A stretch of 64,000 nucleotides of DNA from Myrmaecium sp. VS I D KN 1 (Eukaryota; Ascomycota; Dothideomycetes; Valsariales; Valsariaceae). The stretch spans positions 248,390 to 312,389 of the forward strand of contig JADQAV010000007.1 in the NCBI GenBank assembly GCA_019775845.1. Reading direction: 5' to 3'. Of the stretch, positions 49,507-60,628 are shown in pieces. The position numbers were made by a program, and so were the translations under genes. Below the pieces are notes generated by a model. That model saw only the letters and a list, made by a program, of their open reading frames with translations. It did no database searches and was not told the origin of the DNA. Numbering within the stretch: position 1 is the first letter of the stretch; every line of letters starts with the position of its first letter.

Positions 49507-51793
49507 ATGTTCCGCGCCCAGCAGAACGCCTTTGATGATGTCGTCGGTGGGTAGCTTTCTCGCCCTCCCTCTCCCACCCAGCAACCCCCCACACCCAGCC
49601 AACCGTCCTGGTGCGCTTTCGCGTCCTCCGTGACACGGTCGCTAACGTCTGCTCAGTGAAAGCGACGGATGAGAACCTCACGAGCGAGAACTGGGAATAC
49701 ATCCTCGTACGTCTCGCCGGCGCAAGACCAGCTCCCAGCTCCCGCGCGGGCGACCCCGCCACTGACTAGATCTTCATAATAGGATGTTTGCGACAAGGTC
49801 GCCGCCGAGGAATCTGGGTAGGTGGCATCCCATAACGCCCGTGGCAGCGTCTCTCTCCGAGGATGCTGGTCCTAACCGTTTCCAGAGCGAAAGATGCCGT
49901 CGCCGCCCTGATCAAACGGCTCGCGCACCGCAACGCCAACGTCCAACTCTACACCCTCGAGCTCGCCAATGCGCTCTCGCAGAACTGCGGGCCCAAGATG
50001 CACCGCGAGCTCGCGTCCCGCAGCTTCACGGACGCGCTGCTGCGCCTGGCGGCGGACCGGAACACGCACCAGCAGGTGAAGGCGAAGATCCTGGAGCGCA
50101 TGGCCGAGTGGACGGAGATGTTCTCCCGCGACCCGGACCTGGGCATCATGGAGCAGGCGTACATGAAGCTGAAGACGCAAAACCCGAACCTGCGGCCGCC
50201 CTCAAAGCCGATGAAGACGCAGATCACCGAGGTGGACCGGATGAAGGAGGAGGAGGAGCTGCAGATGGCGCTCGCGCTGTCGGTGAAGGAGAACGGCGTG
50301 CCGCAGCAGCAGGCGTCCGGTGCCGGATCGGCATCGCAGAGAAGGAGCTCGTCGGCCGCGCCGGCCCAGCAGCAACAGCCATCGCAGCCGATCCAGTCCG
50401 GCACCACCGCCGCGACCGTCTCCAGGGTTCGTGCGCTCTATGACTTTCAGCCGACCGAGCCGGGCGAGCTGCAATTTCGGAAGGGTGACATCATCGCGGT
50501 GCTGGAGTCGGTGTATAAGGACTGGTGGAAGGGCTCGTTGCGTGGACAGACTGGGATCTTCCCGCTGAATTACGTGGAGAAGCTGCAAGACCCTACCCCC
50601 GAGGAGCTGGAACGCGAGGCTCAGATGGAAGCGGAGGTGTTTGGGCAGATCAAGAACGTGGAGAAACTGCTCGCGCTGCTGAGCACGAGCTCCCGGGGCG
50701 GTGACGACGTCCGGGATAACGAGGAGATCACCTCGCTCTATCACTCGACCCTTGCCATCAGGCCGAAACTCATCGAGCTGATTGGGAAGTACTCACAGAA
50801 GAAGGGTATGTACTCCCGCTTGCCAACCTTTGCCTCAGCGCCACTGACAGCCGTACAGACGACTTCACCCAGCTGAATGAGAAGTTCATCAAGGCTCGAC
50901 GAGATTACGAGGCCCTTCTCGAGGCTAGCATGGCACATCCTCCGCAGCCCGCCTATGGTCGGCCCTCCTATAGCTATGGGGCGCCCCCTCCTCAAGCTTC
51001 TTACGCGGGATACCCGCCCTCCAGTCCTCCTCCCCCGCAGCCTCAATCCTTCTATGGTGGCCAGGCCCCCTCTGAGACAGGACACCCGCCACAGCACGGT
51101 CCTCAGCCCTTCTACATGATTCCCCCGGATGCTCGGCAGAGCCCAAAGGCCGCAGCAACGCCGTACCCACCGCAATCGATCCCGCTCGCTCAGTCCCGAC
51201 CGCAGTCCACGATGTATCCTCCCGGTCCAGGCGGACCCCCACAGGAGCTCGCCACCGGTCGCCTCGACAGCCCCGTCGACAACCGGACGACGGTTCCCCA
51301 CCCGGATGCCCAGCAGCCCCCCTACCCGCCTCAGAGTGGGCCCCCCCCCGCCGTCGCCGCCGCCGGACAACCGTACGACGCCACCACCCGCCGCCGCCAA
51401 TCCTCCTACGACGCATACAACGCTCCTCCACCGGGCGCTCTCGCCTCCGCTCCCTCCGCCCCCTCCGCTCCGCCGATGGACTCCTACGACCACACCAACC
51501 CCTACCAACATCGTCCGTCGCAGCCTCCCGGCAGCCCCCCGCCCGGCAGCAGCCCGTACATCCCTTACGGCGGTCAGCCCACCGGAGTTGCCGCTGCGGC
51601 TACGGCACCGCCACCGGCACAACCGGCGTCTGGTGGTGGCGGTGGATATCAGGCTTATCAGCCTCCGCCGTCGCAGCCAGGGCAGCAGCAGCATCCGCAG
51701 CAACGGTGGCCGAGCGGTGGAAGCAATGCGGGACGAGCAGCGGCGGCGGCGGCGCCGTCGGCCGCGGATGACGGAGAGAATTTTTACCGATGA
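49507..51793 (+). CDS. hse1: ESCRT-0 subunit Hse1 (VHS-UIM-SH3, STAM family)
   Basis: Partner of Vps27 that sorts ubiquitylated cargo at endosomes; 659 residues. Five exons: 49507-49546, 49657-49706, 49783-49817, 49886-50805 and 50859-51793. The three short 5' exons (40, 50 and 35 bp) encode the start of the VHS domain: MFRAQQNAFDDVV-VKATDENLTSENWEYIL-DVCDKVAAEESG-AKDAV. The VHS continues to ~145 (LYTLELANALSQNCG). A ubiquitin-interacting motif, EEEELQMALALSVKENG, lies near 163-178. The SH3 domain spans ~222-275 (ALYDFQPTEPGELQFRKGD, WWKGSLRGQTGIFPLNYVE). A helical GAT-like region follows, crossing intron 4 at YSQKKD-DFTQLNEKF. The last ~270 residues are a Pro/Tyr/Gln-rich tail. The convergent neighbour is ataxin-10. 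Confidence 0.96.
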
Positions 51794-52512
51794 GTGAGTC
51801 GATGGCGGGTACCTACCTAGAGATTGTGTGGTGTGGAAAGGGATGGAAGGGATGTGTGGAATTTCATCGGCATAAATTTATATGGATCCATGTTGTAGCT
51901 AAATTTTATCATCTCTTTTCTTCCTTCCTTTCTTTTTTGTCTTTCCCCCCTTTTTTTTTTCCCTCTCTCTTTTTTCCTTTTTTATACTGATACCGTCGGT
52001 GTATGTAAGTACGTATGTGTGAATGTATGTATGGATCTGTGGATTGATCAACAGTATATATTTACCTACTTCCCTTCTCTGTCTCCCCCTCTTATTGGGG
52101 CTGATTAATTCGTCAATGTTGAATACCTCACGACAAACCAAACCGGCCGGCAGCATAAGGAGCTTGTGACGCGGATCCCAAAAACCACACTGTGCACTTC
52201 GCATCATGCCTCTTTCTCTCTATCTCAAAAAGGATTTCATAATACAAAAAGTGTGAAAATTAAGGTGGTATCTACAAATGATTAAAAGGGAAAATTGGCC
52301 CAGTGGGCTAGCAAGAATGAAAAAGCAACCACAAGTGATAAATCATACACCCACCCACCGTCCCTCCAACGAGTTGCGCATGCGAAAATGATCATAAAAT
52401 GTCCCGAATGAGCTCCCGAATGCCCCCAAAAACGCCCTTGCAAATGCTTCAACTGATGATGTTCCCTTATTTCTTTTCCCCCGCCCGAAAATCGCCATGC
52501 TAAGTATCTGTT
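51794..52512. other. Convergent intergenic, hse1 / ctr86
   Basis: 719 bp between two 3' ends. A C/T tract spans about 51903-51986. Imperfect GTATGT repeats follow at about 52002-52032. ACCTACCT lies at 51811-51818. No gene supported. Confidence 0.6.
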
Positions 52513-55500
52513 TCAATCCTTCTCGAACGTCTTGTCGAGCTTGGCCAAGGCTGAGGCCTTGTCCGGATCAAACGTGCCCTGCTGTCTCGTCGGGATCTCA
52601 CGCATCACCTGCTGCACCAGCGTCTCGATGTCCTTGGGATCTCTGGTATTCAGCGCAGGCTGCTGCTGCTGCTGTGGCGGCGGCGGCGGCGGCGATGTCG
52701 GCGACGGTCTGCTCGGTCCCGCCGCCGCTGGAGCCCGCACGCCTTCCTTTCTGCGCAGCCCAACCTGGCCCTTGGCGTCCATGAACGTTTCGTAGCCGTG
52801 CTGGTCGAGGACCTCGCTCGGCACGACGCCCTTGGGCTCCAGCTCGTGGATCACGTTCTGATTTTCGAGGTTGCCTTCCATCAGGAAGCGGAGGCACATG
52901 ATGGCGTGCTCGCGAATGTACGGGTTGTGCTCGTCGTACGTGCAGCAGTTGAGGATGGCTTCGATGCCGCCATATGTGCGCACCTGGTCTTGAACCTTGC
53001 GTGACTTCCAAACGAGGGACGAAAGCACCAGGACGGTGAGCTTCTTGAGATTCCGCCACTCAAAGTCCGAAGGCTCGTCCGCCGTTTCGTCTATGTACGG
53101 AGACGGAGATGGCATGTATGGATCGGACGGGAGAGTAGTACTCGGTGGCTGAGTACTTGGTAAGGGTGTTACGTCATATGGCCGCTCGACTGCTACTGGG
53201 GCAGGCTCCATCGGTGGTGTGTTGGTGTACTGTGGTTCTGCCGGTTTCTTTGCCGCGCTGGCTTGGGGACCGAGCGGGCGTTGCAAGGGCGGCGGTAAGA
53301 TTTGGCCTTTCGGAATTGCAGCGTCCAGTTCTTTCAGCAGCGTTACCAATTCGCTAGTGAGTTCCCAATCCGCCATCATTCTCTTCCAAACATCGTGCTC
53401 TGTGAGGATCGCGAAGAACTCCAGGTATTGATAGACGCCTTCGTACATCCGTTCCATGTCCCAAAGATTCAGAGGGAAATCTTCAGGGTGAGCATTGCCT
53501 GCGCGAATTTGACCCTGGAGGAAGATAAGTGCACATGTCTGTGGTATTATACTCCGTCTAAATTCAGTAAACAAGAAGTTGACCATATGGACGTCGACTC
53601 GCATAGGGTACGCAGCGTTTGGCTCTGCCGATCCATCCTGCGGTAATTGACGTGCACGGAAGATGTTCGTCAACAGTTTCATGATAACCGCCTGGGCGGG
53701 TGATATTATGTCCTTTGATCTATCAGAAGTTAGTGGTTGGCCAAAAAGGAACTGGAAGCAACATTCAACTTACTCTCTGAAGGCATGGTAGGAGAACGGC
53801 ATGAGGCCGTTCGTCAAGATTGCCTCCATGATCTTGACCATGAATTTGAAATACAACTCCTCTTCTCGTAGATCCCAGGCTGCAACAAATATGAGAAGCT
53901 CCCGTAATAGGTTTCTGCCGTTATCTTGAGCTAACAGCAGATGGCAACGAACTGTATGCATATTCTTGATCGCTGTGATCTCGTCAGGACTTGATCCATA
54001 TCCGGGCGTCCCCTCTAGGGGAGGAACAATGCCGGACATAATGACCATTGGAAGAACTTCGATTTCTGTTGGACCGAGGATGAGAGGAACATCTGTAAGA
54101 AGGCCCCGGCCATCGTCCCCTGGCACAACGTAATCATCGTCTTCACTGTCTTCTTCTTCGCTTAAATCCGCTGGTGCCTCTTCTGCGATCACCTGCGCGA
54201 CCCTCTCTTCTGCCGGCTCCCCATCGATAACAACTGGCGCTGCTGGATGCTCCTGCGGAGACCGCTCTGGATAGGTTTCCAAGCGCTTCATCAGGTCATC
54301 TTTGCCGCGCTGAAGAATATCGGTACCGTATGCTGCATTATACGTCATACGAAAATCGGCCTCCTCCGCTGGCGGTTGTTCTGGGATCTCCGTGAAAGGA
54401 ACGAAGGAGTCTAGTACAGATGTTTCGCTGGCACGATGATCGCCATCCTTGCCTGATTCGGTGTCCACGAGCTTGGGGTCCGACTTGGTATCTGACTGGA
54501 TCTTCTTCATGCGGTCCAGTTCGATTTGTAGCTGACTGATACTCCGCGCCAGCCCTACGATGTTCTCCTCTGTCTTCTCTAGCTGCTGCTCCGTAGTCAA
54601 GCTGCTGTTGGGAACGAGCTCTTGATATTTCGCTGCAAGTCCCGAATAGAGTGCTGTCCAGTCCTATAGTTGATATTAGTCAGATGATGACGCACAATCA
54701 AATGGCATCGAACGTCCAGGTTACCTACATTCTTCTCGGATTCGGACATGTTTTGCCAACGCTTGCGACACTCAGCCGCAAGCTCATTGGCGCCAGCTTT
54801 CTCTCCCCGCTCCGACAGTTCCTTCTTCACTTCGGGGCCCACTTTCCCTATATACAGCAAGAACGGCGATGAACTTGGTTGGAATTGAAATTGTCGTTGT
54901 TGTGGTTGTTGCTGGTTGAAAGGAGCTAATTCTGGCCATGTGGCAGACCATGACGGCGCAGGAAGACTTGTTTGATTTAGTATACTCTTTGTGGCATTCA
55001 GGAGGGGCAAGCCTGGCTGCTCCTCCTCGAACTGGGGCCAGAGATCGGACCTTGAAGTGAAATCGCCCGGATAGTTCGTGAGAACACCATCTGTAGAACT
55101 GTCGAACAACTCCACCCATAGCATGAGCTTCCGACGCTCGTTTCGAGCCACGAGGTTATTGATAAATTGGAGGCATGTAATGAGCAACTTTTTGACTGCA
55201 TAACTGCATTAGCCAGCATCTCATACGGGAAAGCCGGTCGACAAAGCACCTACAAGCATTGATAACGTTCTGCCACTTGTCTTCATCTGCGCTTCCAGCC
55301 TCTCCGTCATAGCCTCGAGCAGTGACCTTGATGCAGACGCTGATTAGCTTGAAGACCTCATCGTCGAACTGACATTTTGCGGCAAGATTCTGTGCTCGAT
55401 CCCCGACTGTTAATACGTTTCGTGCGATTGATATGACAGTATTCAGACGTTCGAGGTCCTTCAGCAAAGACTGGCAGTTTTGGGCAATGAGAGGTCCCGA

Positions 55501-55896
55501 AAGTCCATCGTAATCAGGATGTGCGGGATCCGGCGGTGCGAAGCAGCGGCATTCGAGTGATGGGACAGCGGCGGCCACAAGATCGCCCAGTTCCTTCCAC
55601 ACCTCGGTAGCGGTACCGATCTCCTCTCTGCCATGCCGTTAGCCAAGAGCGTCGGAAGCGTATCCTGGTGATACCCACCGAACTTCCGCCATCTTCTTCG
55701 TTCTTTCCAAGGTTTTCTTCATGACCGAATGCTCCAACATGACCATAGCGCTCTCCTTGATGTACGTTGGCGATTTGAAGTGTATAGTCCATGGCGCAAG
55801 AGCAAGACGAAGGTGTGTGGCGTATGGACGGGCGCGTTTCTCTGACTCGGGAATTTGCAACTCAGCTGCTTCGGGCGCCGGCGCCGGCGAAGCCAT
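52513..55896 (-). CDS. ctr86: Ataxin-10/Ctr86 family protein with embedded HMG-box-like segment
   Basis: 1051-residue protein from five exons: 55896-55679, 55627-55254, 55195-54729, 54663-53774 and 53719-52513; all phases agree. The C-terminal half carries the ataxin-10 domain: FEWRNLKKLTVLVLSSLVWK, VQDQVRTYGGIEAILNCCTY and NPYIREHAIMCLRFLMEGNL. Armadillo-like helices also cover the N-terminal third (LLITCLQFINNLVARNERRK). Between them, across the exon 3/4 splice, is a segment resembling an HMG box: FLLYIGKVGPEVKKELSERG... ECRKRWQNMSESEKN-DWTALYSGLAAKYQ. A coiled coil and a very acidic stretch (LSEEEDSEDDDY) follow, then another helical block. Human ataxin-10 and yeast Ctr86 are cytoplasmic, of ill-defined function, linked to cytokinesis and signalling. 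The HMG likeness is by eye. Confidence 0.88.
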
Positions 55897-56720
55897 GGCC
55901 GATAGTAGTGGGCGATGTGGCCAGAGCTATCAAGTGAAGAGGCTCAGCGGATTTCCGGGTGAGATAGATGCAGGTCTCCGGGCTTGATAATGCGCTTCTA
56001 TTCCGGGGGTCAGCGGGGATGGTGAAGCTTGGTCGAACTTTTCCCCGCCGCTGATATGATAGATTCGATCTTATCGCTTATCGCTTATCGCAATGCTCTG
56101 CCCTGAGACCTTTAGAGATGTATTTATTTCGTTATATATAAAGAAAAAATATTGGTATAGACACATTAATACAGTACATGTAGTACTACATTAGTGCTTA
56201 CTCTAAGTAAGTCCTCCGATAGGAGGACTTATCAGTTAATGGACTTCGCCTTGAGTTTGGTCAGCAAGGCTGAGATCACAACAGCAGATACAGTCTGTTG
56301 GCAGGGCCATGCGTCCACATCAACGGACTATTGGCCTTGATAGCGTGCCGAGAGGATGTGGTTATAATTATGAGTTATTGATTAGAAATCGGCTACTGTG
56401 CTACTTGAGTAGGCCTTGAAAAACCCAAACCGTGCGGCACCCCGAAAGATGAACTGAGGCCAGTGCTTATTGGTGATAATAGATAGGGATATTCCAAGCT
56501 GAAAACTCGAGGCCGAGTGTCTGTATCAAGGCCAGCTGTAAGATACCCAGCGAAAGAGGGTGAAGAGATACTCCTGAAAGAAGTTTGCGTAAATGTCCCA
56601 CTGATAGATTTCCCCGTAACGCCGTTGCTAATATGCGAAGAAAGTGGAAGATGGAAGTAGAGCACCCCTCCTCCACCAGCCACCAAAAAGCGTAAATAGA
56701 GATACGGCGTTGTTAGATGT
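55897..56720. other. Intergenic, ctr86 upstream / kar5 3' flank
   Basis: 824 bp. It contains a perfect stem-loop (56208-56231), the palindrome TGTAGTACTACA at 56179-56190, and an A/T-rich stretch around 56115-56165. The open frame 56393-56785 overlaps the kar5 end out of frame and is rejected. Confidence 0.6.
56208..56231. repeat. Perfect 10 bp stem with GATA loop
   Basis: TAAGTCCTCC (56208-56217) pairs exactly with GGAGGACTTA (56222-56231) around a four-base loop. It lies about 490 bp beyond the kar5 stop and 310 bp upstream of the ctr86 start. Confidence 0.75.
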
Positions 56721-58586
56721 TTATTCAATTTCAATCTTGGTGTTCCTTGCATCTCCCAGGTGGTGAAGAGCGATGCGATTCGCAAGCTTATAAATAAGGT
56801 AAGTGAGTCCCAAAATGAGGATTGCTGCGATAAGGGATAATATAGCGAACGAGTACGGCGCGTCTGTGTCTAGTCCACTTAGATAGGTTAGGATATATTC
56901 CCTGTGGGCGTGGATCTCGTAAAAAGCTAGCAGAAATTAGTTGCGTGGCAAACATATCAATAGGTTTTGTTGTTGTCTTACCAGCCGCAAGGCCAAATGT
57001 TAGTGCGAACCGATGACTAATAAATACGGTCATGATGACCAGGAAGGCAAGCAGAATCCCTCTTATACTCAACGTCGTCCGGCAGAAATAAAGGATCGCT
57101 GCTGGCGTGGATACCCACGCCTTCAAGGTGTCAAAAACGGGGAGAAGCTCCTTAGCGGCATCCTTTACTGAGGAAATCGTCTGTGTTTCCATGAGTCGCG
57201 AGCATTATGTGTCCTGATCTGTTTACGTACCTCCGAAAGAGCGGATGTCTGATCTTGGAGTTCCCGCATGTCGTCGTAGAATGCTTCCTGTCGTCATTTA
57301 GCAAATATTGCTGCGGGTTTCCACACCTGACTTACTACGGAATCACTCAGATTGATAATTCGGTCAACGAATCCGGGAACGAGTTGTAAGCTCATGTGCT
57401 CGAGCTGATTCTGGAGTGAAGAAGCGCTTTCATGCATCTCCGCAGACTGTTGTTGCTGTTGTGCGGAGTAGACGGCAATTGAATCGTAAAGGTTGCTCAT
57501 CTGGACTTGCGCAGCTTTCGTCCGTTCTCCAGCTAGCTACTTTATGTCAGCGGATGTATGACTGTGGCGAATTGACTTAGCTGACGTTGTCAATTTGTAC
57601 TTGAAAGTCGTTCAAAGCGTGCGCCACTTGGCTGAAACGCACATGCACTCGATCGAATATGTTGTCCAAGGTTGGAATAAACCCCTCCATCTGAGCTTTG
57701 GCATTCAGTTGTCCTTCCTCCATTTCCTTGAGCAGGGATGCCTGTTCTCGGAGCCTTTCGCTATTCTGCTTCAAGGAATCTTCCAGATGGGAAGCCAATA
57801 CTGATACCACTTCTGTCATTGACTTATAAGTTGCAAGGCTCCTGTCTAGGGTAGAATATTAGCGGATGATCAAGTTCACATATCAAGTGTGCGTACCTCT
57901 TTCGATGGCATGTCGGCTTGCCTCGCAGATGAGAACTGCGTTCTGTCTTGCATTACTGTAGCTCGTCCACCACTGAGGCCGCGATTCCAGGGCTCTCAAA
58001 CATTTCCGAGACTGGTGGTCAGTAAAATCTGGGTAACACAGTCGAGTGTTTTCCGACTGTGATTTATGCTTCCAGAAATAGCTGCGGCCTCCTCGCTTTG
58101 AGCATGCTTCCGACGAAGGAACAAAAGCCAAGCACTCAGAGGGCGAAGTGACTCGGGCACTCGTCAATTCGCATACCGCGAGTCGAGCAGCATATTCAGA
58201 CCTGACGTCTTCGAGTAAATGCGCTGCCGCAACATCGGCTGGGATTTCGAGGCTTTGACAAGAGTTGACTAAGCTTAAAGTCGCAACTTGTATGCAGGTC
58301 GAAGTGGAGGCGGATTGCTGGTCTTTGATGATCCGCAAAGCTTCATAAACGACTTGTCCTTGGCCGGATGGACCCTGCAGCAGAGCGACGAGGTCATTGC
58401 CATAGGTAGGAATGTCCGTGGCCGACCGCCGACCTGAGGATGGTTAGCTACAAATAGAGTACGTGTCAAAGCCCCTAGTGAGCGGTGCATTTGCTTGCCT
58501 TCGGCTTTAGCGTCAATGCTGAAGGCAGCTGAGCTTCTGCGGACAAGCGTTGCCATAACCAGCAACGGCAGAAGGTTCATTCGCAT
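56721..58586 (-). CDS. kar5: Nuclear fusion protein Kar5/Tht1
   Basis: ER/nuclear-envelope membrane protein needed for nuclear fusion after mating; 517 residues. Seven exons: 58586-58434, 58374-57897, 57845-57586, 57536-57336, 57287-57231, 57180-56982 and 56926-56721, with 48-59 bp introns. Residues 1-21 are a signal peptide (MRMNLLPLLVMATLVRRSSA). A Cys-containing lumenal domain follows, with the Kar5-type core CLRALESRPQWWTSYS. Long coiled coils fill the middle (LEDSLKQNSERLREQASLLK, YSAQQQQQSAEMHESASSL). The C-terminus has three hydrophobic segments: TPAAILYFCRTTLSIRGILL, then LAFLVIMTVFISHRFALTFG, then FAILSLIAAILILGLTYLIY. Two of the joins choose a frame that continues the membrane segments where the unspliced frame becomes hydrophilic. 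Kar5 evolves fast, so the call rests on architecture plus the Cys/Trp core. Confidence 0.85.
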
Positions 58587-59706
58587 TGCTTGAGAAACCT
58601 GCGAGAGCTTCGAGACGTGGGATCAAGTGGATCCTATCAAGGAGACGTCAATGACGTATGCAGCGAGGATCCCAGGATGTTATGGTGATTCCGTTGCTTG
58701 TCAAAGGCAAAATGTCATGTCGACCAATCGAGGATGAGTTGAAAAGAGGAATCGAGATGCACAGAAAGGAATGAGGTGAAATTTTACTTGGGAGAGTACC
58801 CCCTCGAAGACCTAGAAAGGGAAGGAGTGCTATAAGACTGGAAGTTCACGAGGAGGCGGCCACAACAGCCTTCCTTACTCCACGAAAAGCAAAATATTAC
58901 CTACCTACCGTCTAATCCTGTTTCATCACTACAGTAGTAGGTACTTCCACCTGGTAGGTATGACTGTATTCGAAAATATAGACACACCGCTCAACCATCT
59001 CCAGCTGGAAAGGAGCCTTACCGCTCCTTGCATTGTCGGGCGTCAACGAGGGACAGTACCTTCTTATGATGCTGAATCGCCTCTTCAGCCTTCTCGATCT
59101 AGCCAAACTCCTTGAGTATGCCATAAAACAGGTAGTTGAAGTTGGATCGAAATCGGGCACATGCCCGAGTACCGTATATGTCAGGTTCCCATGTGCTCAT
59201 GTTTGATGATGAAGGAATGCCTATACCTTGGCTACGTTAGGAAGCCACGGTGTCTAAGGTGGACGGCCACCAAGACACGAAGTGAAGAATAAAGTACAAC
59301 TCATGTAACGGGTCAAGGGAATCTCTACCATCAAATATAGAAGGGATAGTGGTTATTTTAAAGGTGAATACGTACAGCTGGCCCGGGGGCAAGCATGGCC
59401 GGAAAGGGCTTGGCACGGCGTGGAAGCGCCGATAATCCGAACGAAAGTTGACCGCACCCTTTGGAGCCCGGTTCTTGGTAAGCCTCGGAGGTGAGCTTGT
59501 GATATACAGGACGGTAATCCCGAAGGGCCTTGGATCGCGGAGGAAACTTACTGGTAAGGGATGATTCGACTCTCGCGACCCTAGCATTGGTGACCGCATT
59601 TAACTAAGATGTGTGCCTGCATAGAGAAATCTACCGTCCGAAACCATTCGATCCGGAACCCGCTTCGTGAACCTTTTCCGCCGCGGAGCGCTGAACAGCA
59701 CCAGAG
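58587..59706. other. Intergenic, kar5 / mrpl6 divergent region with possible gene remnant
   Basis: 1.1 kb between two opposite starts. The minus strand at about 59010-59190 has a protein-like stretch that may be a decayed exon (separate entry). AGGTA-type motifs lie at 58898-58908 and 58932-58960. Confidence 0.5.
59015..59190 (-). pseudogene. Possible remnant of a TPR-like gene
   Basis: In one minus-strand frame, 59190 to about 59105 reads ...CARFRSNFNYLFYGILKEFG. After an in-frame TAG, the same frame goes on IEKAEEAIQHHKKVLSLVDA and RQCKER, then stops at TAA near 59015. The second piece looks like a tetratricopeptide helix pair. A further protein-like stretch, KALRDYRPVYHKLTSEAYQE, lies near 59515-59455 on the same strand. 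No start, no credible intron set and no full domain can be built. It may be a decayed host gene, a heavily spliced one, or chance. Confidence 0.25.
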
Positions 59707-60560
59707 ATGTTCGGTGTAGCACGAAAACGATGCGCCCAGAGCGTCAGCACCTCGCTCCCGTCCTTCCTCCTCCCTGCCTTCCAATCCACCGCCCAGCGCG
59801 CATTCAGCGTGTCGACACGATGCCAGTCCAAGATAGGAGGCGCCCCGCTCGTAATACCGCCGGAAGTCTCATTCCAGGTCATCCAGCCCCCGAGTAGCAG
59901 CACCAACGGCGCGGTGAGTCAATCGCAGGAGCCGTATACTGTGCAAATAAAAGGACCGAAGGGTAGGCCTTGCGACGCTGCTTCACGGAGGACGAGAAGA
60001 CGAGACTGAACTATGGACAGGCGAGGTTGAGATGCAAATACCACCCTATATCGTCATCGACACGGCCGCCCAAAAAGCTGGCCCCCGACTCACTATCCTC
60101 GATCGTACGAACAAGAAGCAAAAAGCCATGTGGGGTTAGTGGACCTGTGTCAAGGGCGCCCGGTTAATCTGGCTAACCTCGAGTAGGAACAACCAGGGCT
60201 TACTTGCAAAATCATATCCTTGGAGTTTCGGAAGGACACACTGCAATTCTTAAGCTGGTCGGTGTCGGTTATCGTGCAACCGTCGAGCCAACGGCGACAA
60301 CCGTTGCGCCCGAGTTCCCGGGTCAGGAGTTCGTTAACCTGAAGGTTGGATTCTCGCATCCGGTCGAGTTGGGCATCCCTAAAGGAGTGAAAGCAAGCAC
60401 GCCGCAGCCGACGCGCTTGCTGTTAGAGGGCATCAACAAGGAGGTGGTCATGCAATTCGCGGCGGAGATCAGGGCGTGGAGGAAGCCGGAGCCATACAAG
60501 GGCAAGGGTATCTTCGTGAATGGCGAGACGATCAAGCTGAAGAACAAGAAGATCAAGTAG
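59707..60560 (+). CDS. mrpl6: Mitochondrial large-subunit ribosomal protein uL6m (MrpL6)
   Basis: Protein L6 of the mitochondrial 54S subunit, 247 residues. Exons 59707-59962, 60021-60134 and 60187-60560; introns of 58 and 52 bp. The first ~40 residues are a presequence rich in Arg, Ser and Ala (MFGVARKRCAQSVSTSLPSF). The first L6 domain is split by intron 1 (QIKGPKG-EVEMQIPPYIVID) and ends KAMWG-TTRAYLQNHILGVSE at intron 2. The second L6 domain shows ILKLVGVGYRATVEP, FSHPVELGIPKGVKAS and the C-terminal EIRAWRKPEPYKGKGIFVNG, the L6 signature. The 3' end faces met22 only 68 bp away. Confidence 0.95.
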
Positions 60561-60628
60561 GCGATTGGACAGGGTACTGTACATTTTTGTATAACATCTA
60601 TTTTATGCCATCATGCTTCGTCATTAGT

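Noticed and set aside
56393-56785. 130-codon minus frame at the kar5 end
   Set aside because: The spliced kar5 frame through 56926-56721 keeps a membrane helix and ends in a stop; this frame does not.
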